This document shows, piece after piece, positions 49,592 to 60,300 of a stretch of 64,000 nt of DNA. Where the stretch lies: the NCBI RefSeq assembly GCF_900635815.1, contig NZ_LR134173.1, positions 2,884,001 to 2,948,000 of the forward strand, read 5' to 3'. The notes under the pieces were generated by a model. It saw only the letters and a list, made by a program, of their open reading frames with translations. It ran no database searches and was not told the origin of the DNA. Every line of letters starts with the position of its first letter. Within the stretch, counting starts at the first letter, position 1. Position numbers and translations under genes: made by a program. This stretch comes from Legionella cherrii (GTDB lineage: Bacteria > Pseudomonadota > Gammaproteobacteria > Legionellales > Legionellaceae).

Positions 49592-49798
49592 CTAAAACTT
49601 AAAAGTATAAGTGTGCTCTTTAGCGATGAGCTTAGAAACTGCCTCATTATCCGTAGTAATATGTGGCACAGTAACGCTTATACTGGGTTTATCAAAACAT
49701 CCACCATGATCTATATTAATGCTTCCTTTATTGATTTTAGGCATGTTGACGCAGGAATCATTTTTCTTACCAAAAAAGCCATCAAATTTTAATTTCAT
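49592..49798 (-). CDS. Small Cys-containing hypothetical protein
   Basis: I do not recognise this 68-residue ORF. It is kept because a GGGAG site lies 8 bases before the ATG (49798) and a hairpin follows the stop. The sequence has two cysteines (NDSCVNMP, HGGCFDKPS), no signal peptide, and a charged start (MKLKFDGFFGKKND). No opposing gene overlaps. It could be a chance ORF. Confidence 0.45.
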   Translation of the reverse strand: MKLKFDGFFGKKNDSCVNMPKINKGSINIDHGGCFDKPSISVTVPHITTDNEAVSKLIAKEHTYTFKF

Positions 49799-50080
49799 TT
49801 ATATTACTCCCAAAATAATTGGAGGCAAATTATATTTCAAATTGATTAAGGAAGTATTAACATGAAATAATTTCACTCAAAGCCAAGTAATTCATGCGAT
49901 GCCTTTCAGTCAAACCACGAGTACATTTATAAGCGTTTAACTGGGGCATTTTCAGATTAATAAAAGGAGGTATTTGGGGAAATATTTAAAAACTTAAAAT
50001 GAAACTAAAGATTAAATTTTTTTTTTCGGGTATTTAGATTCGGTGAATAACTAGAAAATCCATGAACTATTAAGTAAACA

Positions 50081-50156
50081 TGGCGTCCCCAAGGGGGTTC
50101 GAACCCCTGTTACCGCCGTGAAAGGGCAGTGTCCTAGGCCGCTAGACGATGGGGAC
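50081..50156 (-). tRNA. tRNA-Glu (anticodon TTC), copy 1
   Basis: On the minus strand the acceptor GTCCCCA pairs with TGGGGAC, the anticodon loop CTTTCAC has TTC, the T-loop is GGTTCGAACC, and CCA is encoded. The whole gene is identical to copy 2, which lies 40 bases away. Confidence 0.97.
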
Positions 50157-50196
50157 CTGGATCTTTTTACAATTTAAAAACTTCAAATGCCAATAA

Positions 50197-50272
50197 TGGC
50201 GTCCCCAAGGGGGTTCGAACCCCTGTTACCGCCGTGAAAGGGCAGTGTCCTAGGCCGCTAGACGATGGGGAC
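50197..50272 (-). tRNA. tRNA-Glu (anticodon TTC), copy 2
   Basis: It is base-for-base the same as copy 1 on the same strand, with CCA encoded. The spacer between the two copies is not conserved with the flanks, so the duplication covers little more than the gene. Confidence 0.97.
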
Positions 50273-50308
50273 CTTGAACGTTTTTCCCATCAACATCAAA
50301 GATGTTGA

Positions 50309-50384
<76 letters not shown>

Positions 50385-50574
50385 TAAAATTAGGTTCGCA
50401 GTTTAATGAGCTCCCCATGATCTGTCAAGTATATTTTACATTTTTCATGAAGAAGTTTCTTTTTCAATCGATGAAGAGATGAAATAACTATTTAACAGGC
50501 TAAGGACCAAGCCCCAATAACCTGTCTTAACAAAGGAATAAAAAGTGAGTCATTCATAGAAAACTCATTATTTT

Positions 50575-51468
50575 TTACAAACTTTTTTGTTTTATCTGCT
50601 CCTCAGTCGGTAGTTTAATTCCATTGATTAACCCCATTAGGGATAGCAAATAGATGACTACATATGAGATATCAAACTGCCATTTTTTTAAACCATGTTT
50701 TGCTGAACTTGGAAAAGCATGATGTCCATTATGCCAACCCTCGCCATATGCAAGGAGAGCAAGAACCCAGTTATTTTTACTGTTATCATTTGTATCAAAG
50801 TCTTTTTTACCCCAAAGATGACAAATAGAATTTATGGACCAGGTAACATGTTGTTGGAGAAAAACTCTGAAAAAACCACAAACAATTATTCCTTCAAAAA
50901 AATAGTACCACCCTCTATACATCAGCCCATTAAGAACTCCTGGAATAAGTAATCCAGATAGAGCAATTAAGGTATAGTGTTTATTGATGAATCGTAAATC
51001 TTGATCTAATAATAAATCACCAATGTAGTATCGCCAGTTTTCTAAAGTATGGAATGGCATCCACCCCATATGCGCATAATAGAAGCCATATAATGACTTT
51101 TTCTTTTCTGGGATGGGTGAATGGGGATCAAATTCAGTCTCTGTGTATTTATGATGTCTTCGATGAGCTGCAATCCAGAAGAATGGTGTGCCTTCGTAAG
51201 CCATACATCCAAAGCAAGTCAACACAATTTTTAACCACCGATTTGCTTTAAATGAATGATGGGTTAATAATCGATGAAAACCAACCGTTATCCCTAACAC
51301 AGTACAGCTGTAGCAAATCAAAAGTAGTACTAATGTGCCCCAATGTATGTGAAATAATATTCCTGAAGCAATGCTTGATATGGTCACTAGCACTGGAATC
51401 CAGACTATGGCTAAACTGGACCATTTTTCGGAACGCGCTAAAGGACGGTACAAATGTAATTCTTTCAT
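50575..51468 (-). CDS. Membrane fatty-acid (acyl-CoA) desaturase
   Basis: The product is a di-iron desaturase of 297 residues that puts a double bond in an acyl chain, probably delta-9. Three His boxes are present in the right order: HRLLTHH at 65-71, HRRHH at 102-106 and HNGHH at 246-250. Hydrophobic helices lie at about 19-60 and 80-100 and in the region 165-205. GWHNGHHAFP is the family's third box. It is inner-membrane bound and would adjust lipid fluidity. The start ATG is followed by MKELHLYRPLARSEKW. Substrate (acyl-CoA or phospholipid) is inferred. Confidence 0.93.
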   Translation of the reverse strand: MKELHLYRPLARSEKWSSLAIVWIPVLVTISSIASGILFHIHWGTLVLLLICYSCTVLGITVGFHRLLTHHSFKANRWLKIVLTCFGCMAYEGTPFFWIAAHRRHHKYTETEFDPHSPIPEKKKSLYGFYYAHMGWMPFHTLENWRYYIGDLLLDQDLRFINKHYTLIALSGLLIPGVLNGLMYRGWYYFFEGIIVCGFFRVFLQQHVTWSINSICHLWGKKDFDTNDNSKNNWVLALLAYGEGWHNGHHAFPSSAKHGLKKWQFDISYVVIYLLSLMGLINGIKLPTEEQIKQKSL

Positions 51469-52158
51469 TTCTATCTCACTATTGAAAACTCCAGTTTATG
51501 CATCATTTTTTACACTATTAAATTGAGTCAGACCTGCCCTAAATGCCCTTTAGAAAAAAATTCAAATAGTCCAGACTCTATCGCGGACATCATCCTCTTT
51601 ACCCACAATGCTCCAAAATAAAAATTGTCTTTAAAGTAAATATCAAGACCAAAGAGTGTCAGGGGGAAATTAAAGCTTCGCAGTGAAGGAGACAATTGAC
51701 TGCCAGAGAAACACCGAAGGACGAAAAAAAATTGCTCTAAAGGAGCACGAAGATACGCTACTACAATTGAGTCGACTAGATGGCGTATTTCATGAATATA
51801 ACGCTCAGTCAATGAGGGATTATCTCTTGGTTTTAAATCGATTTCCATTCCATTACAATGAATATATTTCCTAACGAACACATCAGGAAAGAACATTTAA
51901 ACACCATTAAGCACATTTTTTAATCAAATCAAGCTTAAGTATAGCATGTGTTTGTAAATAGTGAAGTTGAACTGCATTAGGCTTTTGCTTAGATAAATTT
52001 TTTTGTAGGATACGTCTTTTCAATGCTTCTACTTTTTAACAGGAATTGCCACCTAGTGAAAAGTTTATTTACATATCGACCCATATTTATTCTTTATTTC
52101 TCATTGTAATACAATTTGTTATGAGCGAGTTAAAAATACATTCATTTCATTTTTGACA
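51469..52158. other. Long gap with no convincing gene upstream of the giant gene
   Basis: Open frames exist on both strands (51528-51896 minus, 51683-51874 plus), but neither has a ribosome site or a recognisable domain. The stretch around 51680-51720 is the only less AT-rich part. It could be the remnant of a lost gene. The last 150 bases are very AT-rich, as is usual before effector genes in Legionella. Confidence 0.45.
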
Positions 52159-52191
52159 CTTAATCTCCTGTTAAGAATAACGATGTATTAT
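52159..52191 (+). promoter_or_regulatory. PmrA-box-like element and -10 box before the SecA-like giant gene
   Basis: CTTAATCTC-CT-GTTAAGAAT (52159-52178) has the TTAA-N7-TTAA core of the L. pneumophila PmrA box (cTTAATatT-N2-cTTAATatT), with 7 and 6 of 9 positions agreeing. A TATTAT -10 box follows at 52186-52191, 11 bases after the second TTAA. Transcription would begin near 52198. The GTG start at 52223 has an AAGGAG site 7 bases before it. Many Dot/Icm effector genes are known to be under PmrA control. One site by eye is suggestive, not proof. Confidence 0.5.
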
Positions 52192-52222
52192 CTATTTTTT
52201 TGATTCTAGAAGGAGCTATTTT

Positions 52223-54313
52223 GTGCGTCAATATTCAGAAAATAAAAACCTGCAATCTTTACTAGAAAATTTAATTACTTCATATGAAACAGAAGTTAAT
52301 TATAATCCCTTAGAAATTGAGCTTGAAGCACAAGAACTCACAGAAAAGGACGTCGATGCGTTAAAAACATTTGTTAGCGATGATCGCAAGCGTCTCTTTA
52401 TTTTTAAAATTAAAGAAAATGAACCCGTAACAAAGCAACTCGCCCTTCATGCACGTCGTACAGTATTAAATAAAACAGCTGAAACGATTCTTAAAAATTC
52501 ATCCAACGTTCCAAAGATAAACCCTTTAAAATATGCATTGAATTCCAAGTCACCTGCGGTTCGGCCGCGCATCCAAATTCAAAAAAGCATTCTTTTACCT
52601 AAACCCCCTAGTTCACAAAAAGATGTTCACATAGAACAGAGCGAACATGTAGTAAGCCCAGATCTGCATCTAGTATCAATTGATCACCTCGAGCTTCCCG
52701 AGTTGGTCAAACAACTTAGAGCCTTAGGCATCGAGAGTCTACAAGAATCAGCTATTCCCATAATAAAAGAACATCACTATGCTTTTAGGGATGGTATTAT
52801 ACCAAACAATCCTCCCAAAGGGTTTTATATAGACAAAAGCAAAAAAGCATTTTGTTATACTGATACCCCAAGAAAACATCCTTCTCCTTTAGCACCGGTA
52901 CTAAAAAAACAAGACTCTTTAGTTTTGCCTTCACTTGAAGAAGCAACGGCACTTTTACCTCAGCTTTCTCAACAAATAATTTCAGTTCTTTTAGACAACC
53001 CATACTCACCTAATCAAAAGAATACTTTTTTATCATTGCTTCCTGCATACGAAAATGAAATCAAAGCCTTGCTTCAATTGCGACAAAATGATGAGTTCAT
53101 CATTCCGTTTCTTTGTAAACAATATGTATTGGGAGGGGAAGCACATTCCATTCTTTTAATTAGACTAATTACTGCTTGTTTGAATAAAAAAATCAATCTT
53201 GAGTTTCTCGAAACTCCTGAGGTGCAAAATGCTCTTTTGAGCACTCGAGGAATTAAAAATCTTCAAAAATTAGCCCAGCTTCCTGCAGAACAAAAAGAAT
53301 GGTGGAATACCCTGGTTGCTGCACATTTAAAATATGATAAAAATAGTTTTGATTTTAATGTCTTTTTTGAAGCCTATACACAAATATTCCTTCCTCGGAT
53401 TGCAGAAAAAAATCTAACACTGCCTAACCCCTGCCCCATCAAACATGATGGCCATATACTCGTTACATTAAATAGAGTGCTGGATGTTATAGAGCACGCT
53501 AAAAATCCACAGGAACAATGTCTTTCTTTGTCGAATCTCAATTGGAGCTCAACAGGCGTACATTATGCCATGCTGCAAAAAAAAGATGCCGAGCAATTGA
53601 AACAAGTTGCTGCGTGTATGCAAATTGAGACCCCTGAGGATTGTGTTACCGATCCGGAACGTATTTATTTGCAACTCATCAATGAAGATCTCCAACTTAA
53701 GCCTTGGCTATTTCGATATATGGGACAGCATTGGAAAACAGAAATTAGATTATCTGATATCCAGGCCCAACTTTTAGAAATTGAAAAACTCGCCTCTTGG
53801 ACCTCTGCTCAAAAAAATCAATTAACTTTTATTTTAACTTGTGCTTTTTCCAATAAAGACCCTCTGAATGTTGCCCAATGGAGAGACACTTTAAGTCTTT
53901 GCATTAGTGCATTACAACCCTTGGAACAAAATGATCGTACTGATTTATTGCAGGAATTTTCTCGAGCTTTTAAATTTAAGCCTAACTTGTCATTCGCTCA
54001 AATTAATACCTTAATGAGCCAATGTATTGAATTCAAAACTGCATTCCCTGGTAAAAGAATCAAAGATGATTTCATTACCCCACTGGTTTCATGCCTGGAA
54101 AATGAAGGGATGGAACTATTCACTACATTGCAAGAACGTATTCAAAAAACAGATCCAGCACCTGAAACCAACCAATTTTCTCTATCAGCTATTGCATCGT
54201 TTACAGAAATGCTGCAAAAAAACCGTCAGACCTTACCCCGGAACTCATTAAATTATTGGCAAAGCTCAATGAAGCCAATTTTGCTCAAGAACAAATTGAT
54301 CTTTTATTATTAG
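52223..54313 (+). CDS. N-terminal frame of a giant SecA-like protein (part A)
   Basis: The 696-residue frame begins at a GTG (52223) behind AAGGAG. It is mostly alpha-helical and charged, with no signal peptide or membrane span. I see no known domain in it. The first 666 codons would be the N-terminal part of a continuous protein of about 2,920 residues with the next frame. The last 30 codons (from CGT after 54222) read out of the expected pattern and stop at 54313. The join is the A AAA AAC heptamer at 54216-54222, where a -1 shift leads exactly into the downstream frame (KKPSDLTPELIKLLAKLNEANF). A truncated 696-residue protein would be made without a shift. Confidence 0.8.
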   Translation: MRQYSENKNLQSLLENLITSYETEVNYNPLEIELEAQELTEKDVDALKTFVSDDRKRLFIFKIKENEPVTKQLALHARRTVLNKTAETILKNSSNVPKINPLKYALNSKSPAVRPRIQIQKSILLPKPPSSQKDVHIEQSEHVVSPDLHLVSIDHLELPELVKQLRALGIESLQESAIPIIKEHHYAFRDGIIPNNPPKGFYIDKSKKAFCYTDTPRKHPSPLAPVLKKQDSLVLPSLEEATALLPQLSQQIISVLLDNPYSPNQKNTFLSLLPAYENEIKALLQLRQNDEFIIPFLCKQYVLGGEAHSILLIRLITACLNKKINLEFLETPEVQNALLSTRGIKNLQKLAQLPAEQKEWWNTLVAAHLKYDKNSFDFNVFFEAYTQIFLPRIAEKNLTLPNPCPIKHDGHILVTLNRVLDVIEHAKNPQEQCLSLSNLNWSSTGVHYAMLQKKDAEQLKQVAACMQIETPEDCVTDPERIYLQLINEDLQLKPWLFRYMGQHWKTEIRLSDIQAQLLEIEKLASWTSAQKNQLTFILTCAFSNKDPLNVAQWRDTLSLCISALQPLEQNDRTDLLQEFSRAFKFKPNLSFAQINTLMSQCIEFKTAFPGKRIKDDFITPLVSCLENEGMELFTTLQERIQKTDPAPETNQFSLSAIASFTEMLQKNRQTLPRNSLNYWQSSMKPILLKNKLIFYY
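54216..54222 (+). other. A AAA AAC slippery heptamer linking parts A and B
   Basis: In the frame of part A the codons are CAA AAA AAC CGT, so the heptamer A AAA AAC is in the exact X XXY YYZ register for -1 slippage. After the shift the next codon is CCG, and reading continues CCG TCA GAC CTT ACC CCG GAA into part B. I see no strong Shine-Dalgarno-like element 10-14 bases upstream and only a weak stem downstream. Transcription slippage on A7, a true one-base deletion (A8 to A7) or a sequencing error would give the same pattern. Confidence 0.55.
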
Positions 54314-57300
54314 CAATAAAGGCTATACAGGATACAAAAGGTCCAGAATTTCATAGAGCGGTACTCAGTACATTAAGTCAAATCAACATCTCAAAGTCAC
54401 AAGAATTACCTAAAATCGATAGGATTCAGTCTCTTTTGGAGACTTTTGTCAATTCAGAAGAAATAGTCATCCCTGCTGAATGTAACACTCCAGAAAAACA
54501 AGAAGAATGGTTAAAGGCACTCATCGTTGATAAAAATCTTTTACCAGGTTGTGTGCTTGGTAATGGAGATATATCCAAACTCGATGATTTAATTGTCGAT
54601 GCTTTAGCTGATGCAATTAAAAAACGAAGTGCCGTATTTAAAGTCGACCTGTTGAAGAGCGAACTACAAAAGAATTTACAAAGCCGCATAGTTCCTCAAC
54701 AATTACGCGATAAATTAGATAAAACATTGATGCCACTTTTTGATACGGTAAATGATTTATTTTCTGAGTTACAAAAACCGAATCCTCAATTCTCCGAAGC
54801 TCTTGAGAAATTTAAAACATTTGAAGAAGAAAAACCTAAGTTGCTTGAGGAAACATATGGTCTTAGCATTTTGGGTATCGAGGTAAAAACTCAAGGCGAA
54901 TATATTTTAAGTTTCCTGCTCACCGGGGAAAGAAAAGAGACTGATAAGACCACTGGGTCAGGTTTTGCTGCTGTTTTAGGGCCAGTTCATAACTTACTTG
55001 TTTCTCAAATGAGAGCCTTCTTTGAAAATCCCAAGCACAAGCAGAGTGTAAAAGACCTGGATTTGAACACTTGTCTTGGTTGGATGGCAAAGTTTAATGA
55101 GACACTCTCTTTAACTTTCTTTTTCAAAGAAGAGTTGATTCAGAAAAAAGTATTGCCAGCTTTGAAAAAGACATTGCATCAGCTCAATACCCAAGATCCA
55201 GATTTTGAACGAAGTATCCTTGATGAAGCAGCGATAATCGATGAAAATGCTCCGTCACACATAGCGCTACAAAATTATAAAAATAAAATTGAGTCGATTG
55301 CCAATTATCTCAACTTGCTTATTGATATAAACTCTCATCATCCACAACAATTCAATAAGATTTACAAACAACTAAGTACTGGAGCTCTAACACGCTTAAA
55401 TTATGCCCAAAAACATATTTTAGCAGGTAAATTAATCAAAGACAGTTCAGAAAAGCTGGACCTTTATCTAAAGCTCACAACTCAAGCTTTAGAGGAAAAT
55501 CCTGCTGCAGATGATACCGCGATTGAACGAGCCATCAATGGCTTAGTGGATCTGTTTAGGATAGCTGACCTTGAGCCAGAAACAGAAACCATGTTCTTCA
55601 AAATGAGCCTGGCTCATAATTTGAGAAATGCGAGCCCTTTCCCTCTTGCTGCATTAAACAAATTCAAGAAGTCCAATCTCCCTGAAGAGATCAAATCATC
55701 TATTATCAAGAAAATTATTCAATTTTTAGTGGGATTATCAGGTACGAATTCCGAGCTGGTTCACGGCCTAATCCAACAGACCCAATTATTCTTAACTGAG
55801 AATCAAGACCAAGCTGAGCTATGCATTGCGTTACTCAATAGAGTATCCCACAAGAAACCCGATCAAGATTTAACCACCTATCCTCTTATTCTCCAACAGT
55901 TAGCCCAAATTGATCCAGAGAATCGAGTAAAAATTGCCACCATCTTGTGTGGTTTAGCAAACAATAAAAAAGACTCCACAGTGAATCTTCCGGCCTTGTT
56001 AGAGCTCACTCAAGGTTTGGGAAGGCGTCCTTCTGTGGAGGTTGATCGAGTTCTTAAATTATTTGCAACAAAGCCCTACCCTAATACTCAAAGTCTGAAC
56101 TTAGCCCTAGGTGCTCATGACTCTGAAAAAATTCGTGCTTATTGTTTGAGCTTCGACACAAATCCTTTTGCTAAAGCCGGTGAACAAAGAGATTTGGCGA
56201 AACAATTTGCAACGGATCGAATAAAAGACGCGCTACTCAGTTTACAAGACTTGCTTCATGAAACCGATTTCCCGCATGCATTACAAATGCAACTTGCAAA
56301 ACAATTAACTTATATTGAAACCTTAGGATACACCGACCCCTTAAATCCCAATAATTTCACAGGGCTTAAAAAATTAACCGCCTGTTCTCGCCATGATTTA
56401 AAAGAACGGGCCTGCACTCTACTTCAACAATTACGCTCAAAAGCAATTAATCAAGAGCAAGTTGAAGAAACCTATCTCGAACTTTTAGCTTATTTAAGAG
56501 AAATCTACTTTCGAACGACAGGTTTATTCCCAAATACCACACAAATGCTTGTATTGTTACTTGCCCTAAAGGATCCCTCCTCCAATTTATTAATGCGTAT
56601 CAAAACTGGGGAAGGAAAAAGTATTAATACACCAATGCTCTCTGTGCTTCAGTGGGCACAAGGTGGTACTGTGGTGCAATGGACTGCTAATCCAACTCTT
56701 CTGATTCGAGATTATGAGAACAGCTGTGAGCCTTTTTTCAGTTTTCTGGGAATTAGATCAGCACTCATTCAAAGTAATACACCAACGAAAAATTTTATAC
56801 ATGAAGGAATCAACTGCTCTACAGTTGAGGATATGGCCAGTTTTCATTTAGCTGCAAAAATAGATGGAAATGAAGACTTACTGAAACCGAAGGGTCCTGT
56901 ACATATTGTTTTAGATGAATGTGACGATGCACTTTTAGATCAGTTAACCCTTTATAAACTCGTTGCTGAAGCCGAGGCAGCACATGGTGACAACCCTGCC
57001 CAATGGATATACCCCATTGCCTATCAATTTGTTAAACTTCCTGCGTTCCGTAAGACGAATCCTGCCTGGGACGAAGATGAAGATCTCGATCAATTTCGTA
57101 TATTTCTCAGCAAACAAATCAACGAACAATTTAATGGCGATGTGGATAAACAAAATTATTTGATGGCATCAAGTAATACCCAACTGAAACAATGGATCCA
57201 TGCCAGCTGCATCGCTGCTACTTTAGTTGAAAACAAACATTTCATAATGCAACCGGTCAAAGAAAAAGATGAGACAGGTCATGACACCATAAAAAAAATT

Positions 57301-60300
57301 GCCTGTGTTCCTTTAATTCGCAGCACACCTAAGCTTGGTTCAATTTTCACTGAAGAAGTACAACAAGCGTTACAGGCTCGGCTTAAAGCAGAACGCAAAG
57401 ATCAAGCTCAGTATATTTTTATTGATCCAGTTCCCTCTGTACTTGCGAGTCAATCGGCGCAAGGTTTAATCAAATTTTTCCAGAAGACCTTAGGACGTTT
57501 ACTGGGAATTTCAGCAACTCCGGGAGATAAACTTGAGCTTGAAAGTTTAGCTACATCTCTGGGAATCCAGGCAGTCAGCGTGGCACCGCATGCTGGAGAC
57601 AAGCGTATCAATCATGATCCGATTTTTACATTCGATCGGGAAGGGACAATCAAAGCCATACATGAGACCTTCAATAAAATTAAGTGTCCTGTTACAAAAG
57701 TAAACTTGGAGATTAAGAATCCCAATGAAGAGATTCAAACTCATGAGCAACAGCAAAAACTTTTTGAAGAAAGAAGAGAGGCCATTCAAGAATGGAGCTA
57801 CACTCAAACGCAACCCATTCTTATTGTGAGTGAAGATTTTGATGAAGCCCAAGCGATTGGTAACAGTTTAAAAGAATACGAAAAGCAAGGATTCATAATC
57901 CAAGTGATTACCGGTAAGGAATCTCCGGAACAACTCGAGAAACTCATAGAGCAGGCAGGTAAAGTTAATACCATTACTGTTGGGACAGCAATGCTTGCAA
58001 AAGGAATAGATATCAATCCAGGGAATCACCCTAAAGGTTTATTTGTCATTCAAACTTACCCTGATACCGAAAGAATGACAACTCAAATCGGTGGTCGTGC
58101 TGCACGTAATGGAAAACCAGGTGAATGGTTACCAATCTATCAGGTAAAGCCACCTCAGAATTTACTCGATCAGTTTCTTTATTATGTGTTCCCGTGGACT
58201 CGCCAACGTATAAACGAACAATCGGTTGAAGTAGTAAGAAATAAAATCAAATTACAAGCAACTGTAGACAGGATATATACCCAGGCCATTGATGAAGCGC
58301 AACAGATACTGATCCAACAAATTGAAGCTTGGGAAAGCTTAATTTGTGAACTTTACCCGGACAAACTTCAAATAAAATTTGAGCTCTACCAATGGCGCGA
58401 AGCACTTTTGAGTGAATTGACTCGTTCTCAAGATACCAATGTAACCGAAAGCTCCCTGACTGAAAGTATTGAACAATTTAAAAAGTCAGCATGCAGACTT
58501 TGGGGAACAGCTCTAGAAGAAAAGTGGGCAGCTAAAGCCGAGAAGGCACCTCACATGAGTTATGAGCAAGGCCTAAGACTTAAGTTTTTAAAACAGTTAG
58601 ATTTCTCTCAGGAATTAAATATTCAAACAAAGCTGCAACAAAAAGGAAAACAGTTTTCGGCTGGAGCCAAAGCTTTAATGTACCAAAATCTTGAAACAAT
58701 AATTGCGGATAAAGCAGGAGCCGTGCTCGAATATACCAAGCCCTCTGACCAAACCAAAAAAAGTTTAGAGTTAGCGCAAAGTAAACAAGTTTTACCTTAT
58801 TTAGTTGGAGCATTTTGTACTGTTTGTCCAGAGGCTATAAAAACACTTTTCCCTAAAAATACATCTCAAAACGGTTCATTTGTACCTGAAATTAATCGAA
58901 AGGCAATCAATAAGCTTATCGAACAAAAAAACAGGGTATGGCGCAGTGAGGAAAAACAAGAAGTTACTGAAAGCATCATCCAATTTTATCAAAAAAAATT
59001 AATGGAGGCAGATGATGAACCCGTTAAGTTATTATCCAAAGTCAAACCTTTAATCTTAAGCTACTGTAGTCAGTTAAACAATTTTTCACTCGTTGAACAG
59101 TTTAAAGTACAGGGCATGGTACTTTCCTTTTCTACTCTTTATCGAAACTTAGGCTTGCCAGAAGATGAGAGTTTAAACACTTTGAAAAAGACCTACGACG
59201 AAGAAATAATGAAAAAACTGGCCAAATATCTAATCGATGAGTTTGATTGGGTACAAAAAAAGCCAGAACCCTTCCATGCTTACTTCGAACGAACTGTAGC
59301 CAAAAATGCTGCCCTAGAAATTTATAATCTGGCTAAGGAGTTAGATAATGTCCCTCAGGATAAAGATAAAATACAAGAGCTCTATTCAGCACTTGAGCGT
59401 CACAAAGCCGTTTTAAAAGATAAGTATCTGTTTTCAATAAGTCACTCATCGCCTCGAAATGTGATTAACGATGCACTTGATGCAATTGATTCCTTAAACA
59501 ACATCCCGCATTGTGATCTGGATTTTAGAAAAAACTGCCATGATAAAATTGTTGCAGAGCATCAAATTAATGCTTTTCGGAACTGTTTGGGCAATACATC
59601 CCCTTATTTCTTTAAGACTGTCGACCCTACTTGGACGCATTTGAAAGAAACACTCCTTAAAATGAGTCGTCAGAGTAAAGATAATCCCAGTCATGTGGTG
59701 CATGAGTTATATGAAGCGATCGAACGTTTTAGTTCTTATAATGCCTACCAGCCCTATCTAAAGCAACTTAATGCATTGAAAAAACAACTCGCACACTCAA
59801 TAGGAGAATTGGGTAAATCGGATGGACTACATCAAGATGTACAGGAAAGTTTATTTGCACAAAAACAAAATCGGTTTGCCAACTTATTGAAGGTAAATCC
59901 AGAGCATGTACGTATTCAAAATGGTACTGATGGTATCCAATCTTATATAGAATTACAAATTGAAGATGAGCCATTGCAACAAGGATTTACTGGATATGAA
60001 TCCTCTTTCCTTAAACGAGTTGAAGCAGAACGAAATGAACTTCGAAGAGTTAAAACAGTTTTTGAAGAGAATAAAAATAATCTTCTTAATTTATCTGATG
60101 CAAAAGCGATTGAGACCCTTCCTGAACGAAAGCGTCCCGAATTTGAAAGATTATTCAAACTAAAAGAACTTTTAAATCTTGATTGGAATCATCTCATCAT
60201 CGATCACAATGATTTCCCTGAATTAATTCGAAAAAAACTGGAACATGCAGATGAATTGAAACATTTGAATTGGAAAGTAAGCCCGGTAAATCTGCATCAA

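Noticed and set aside
51528..51896. 122-residue minus frame and 63-residue plus frame in the gap before the giant gene
   Set aside because: Neither has a ribosome site or family match, and they overlap each other on opposite strands.
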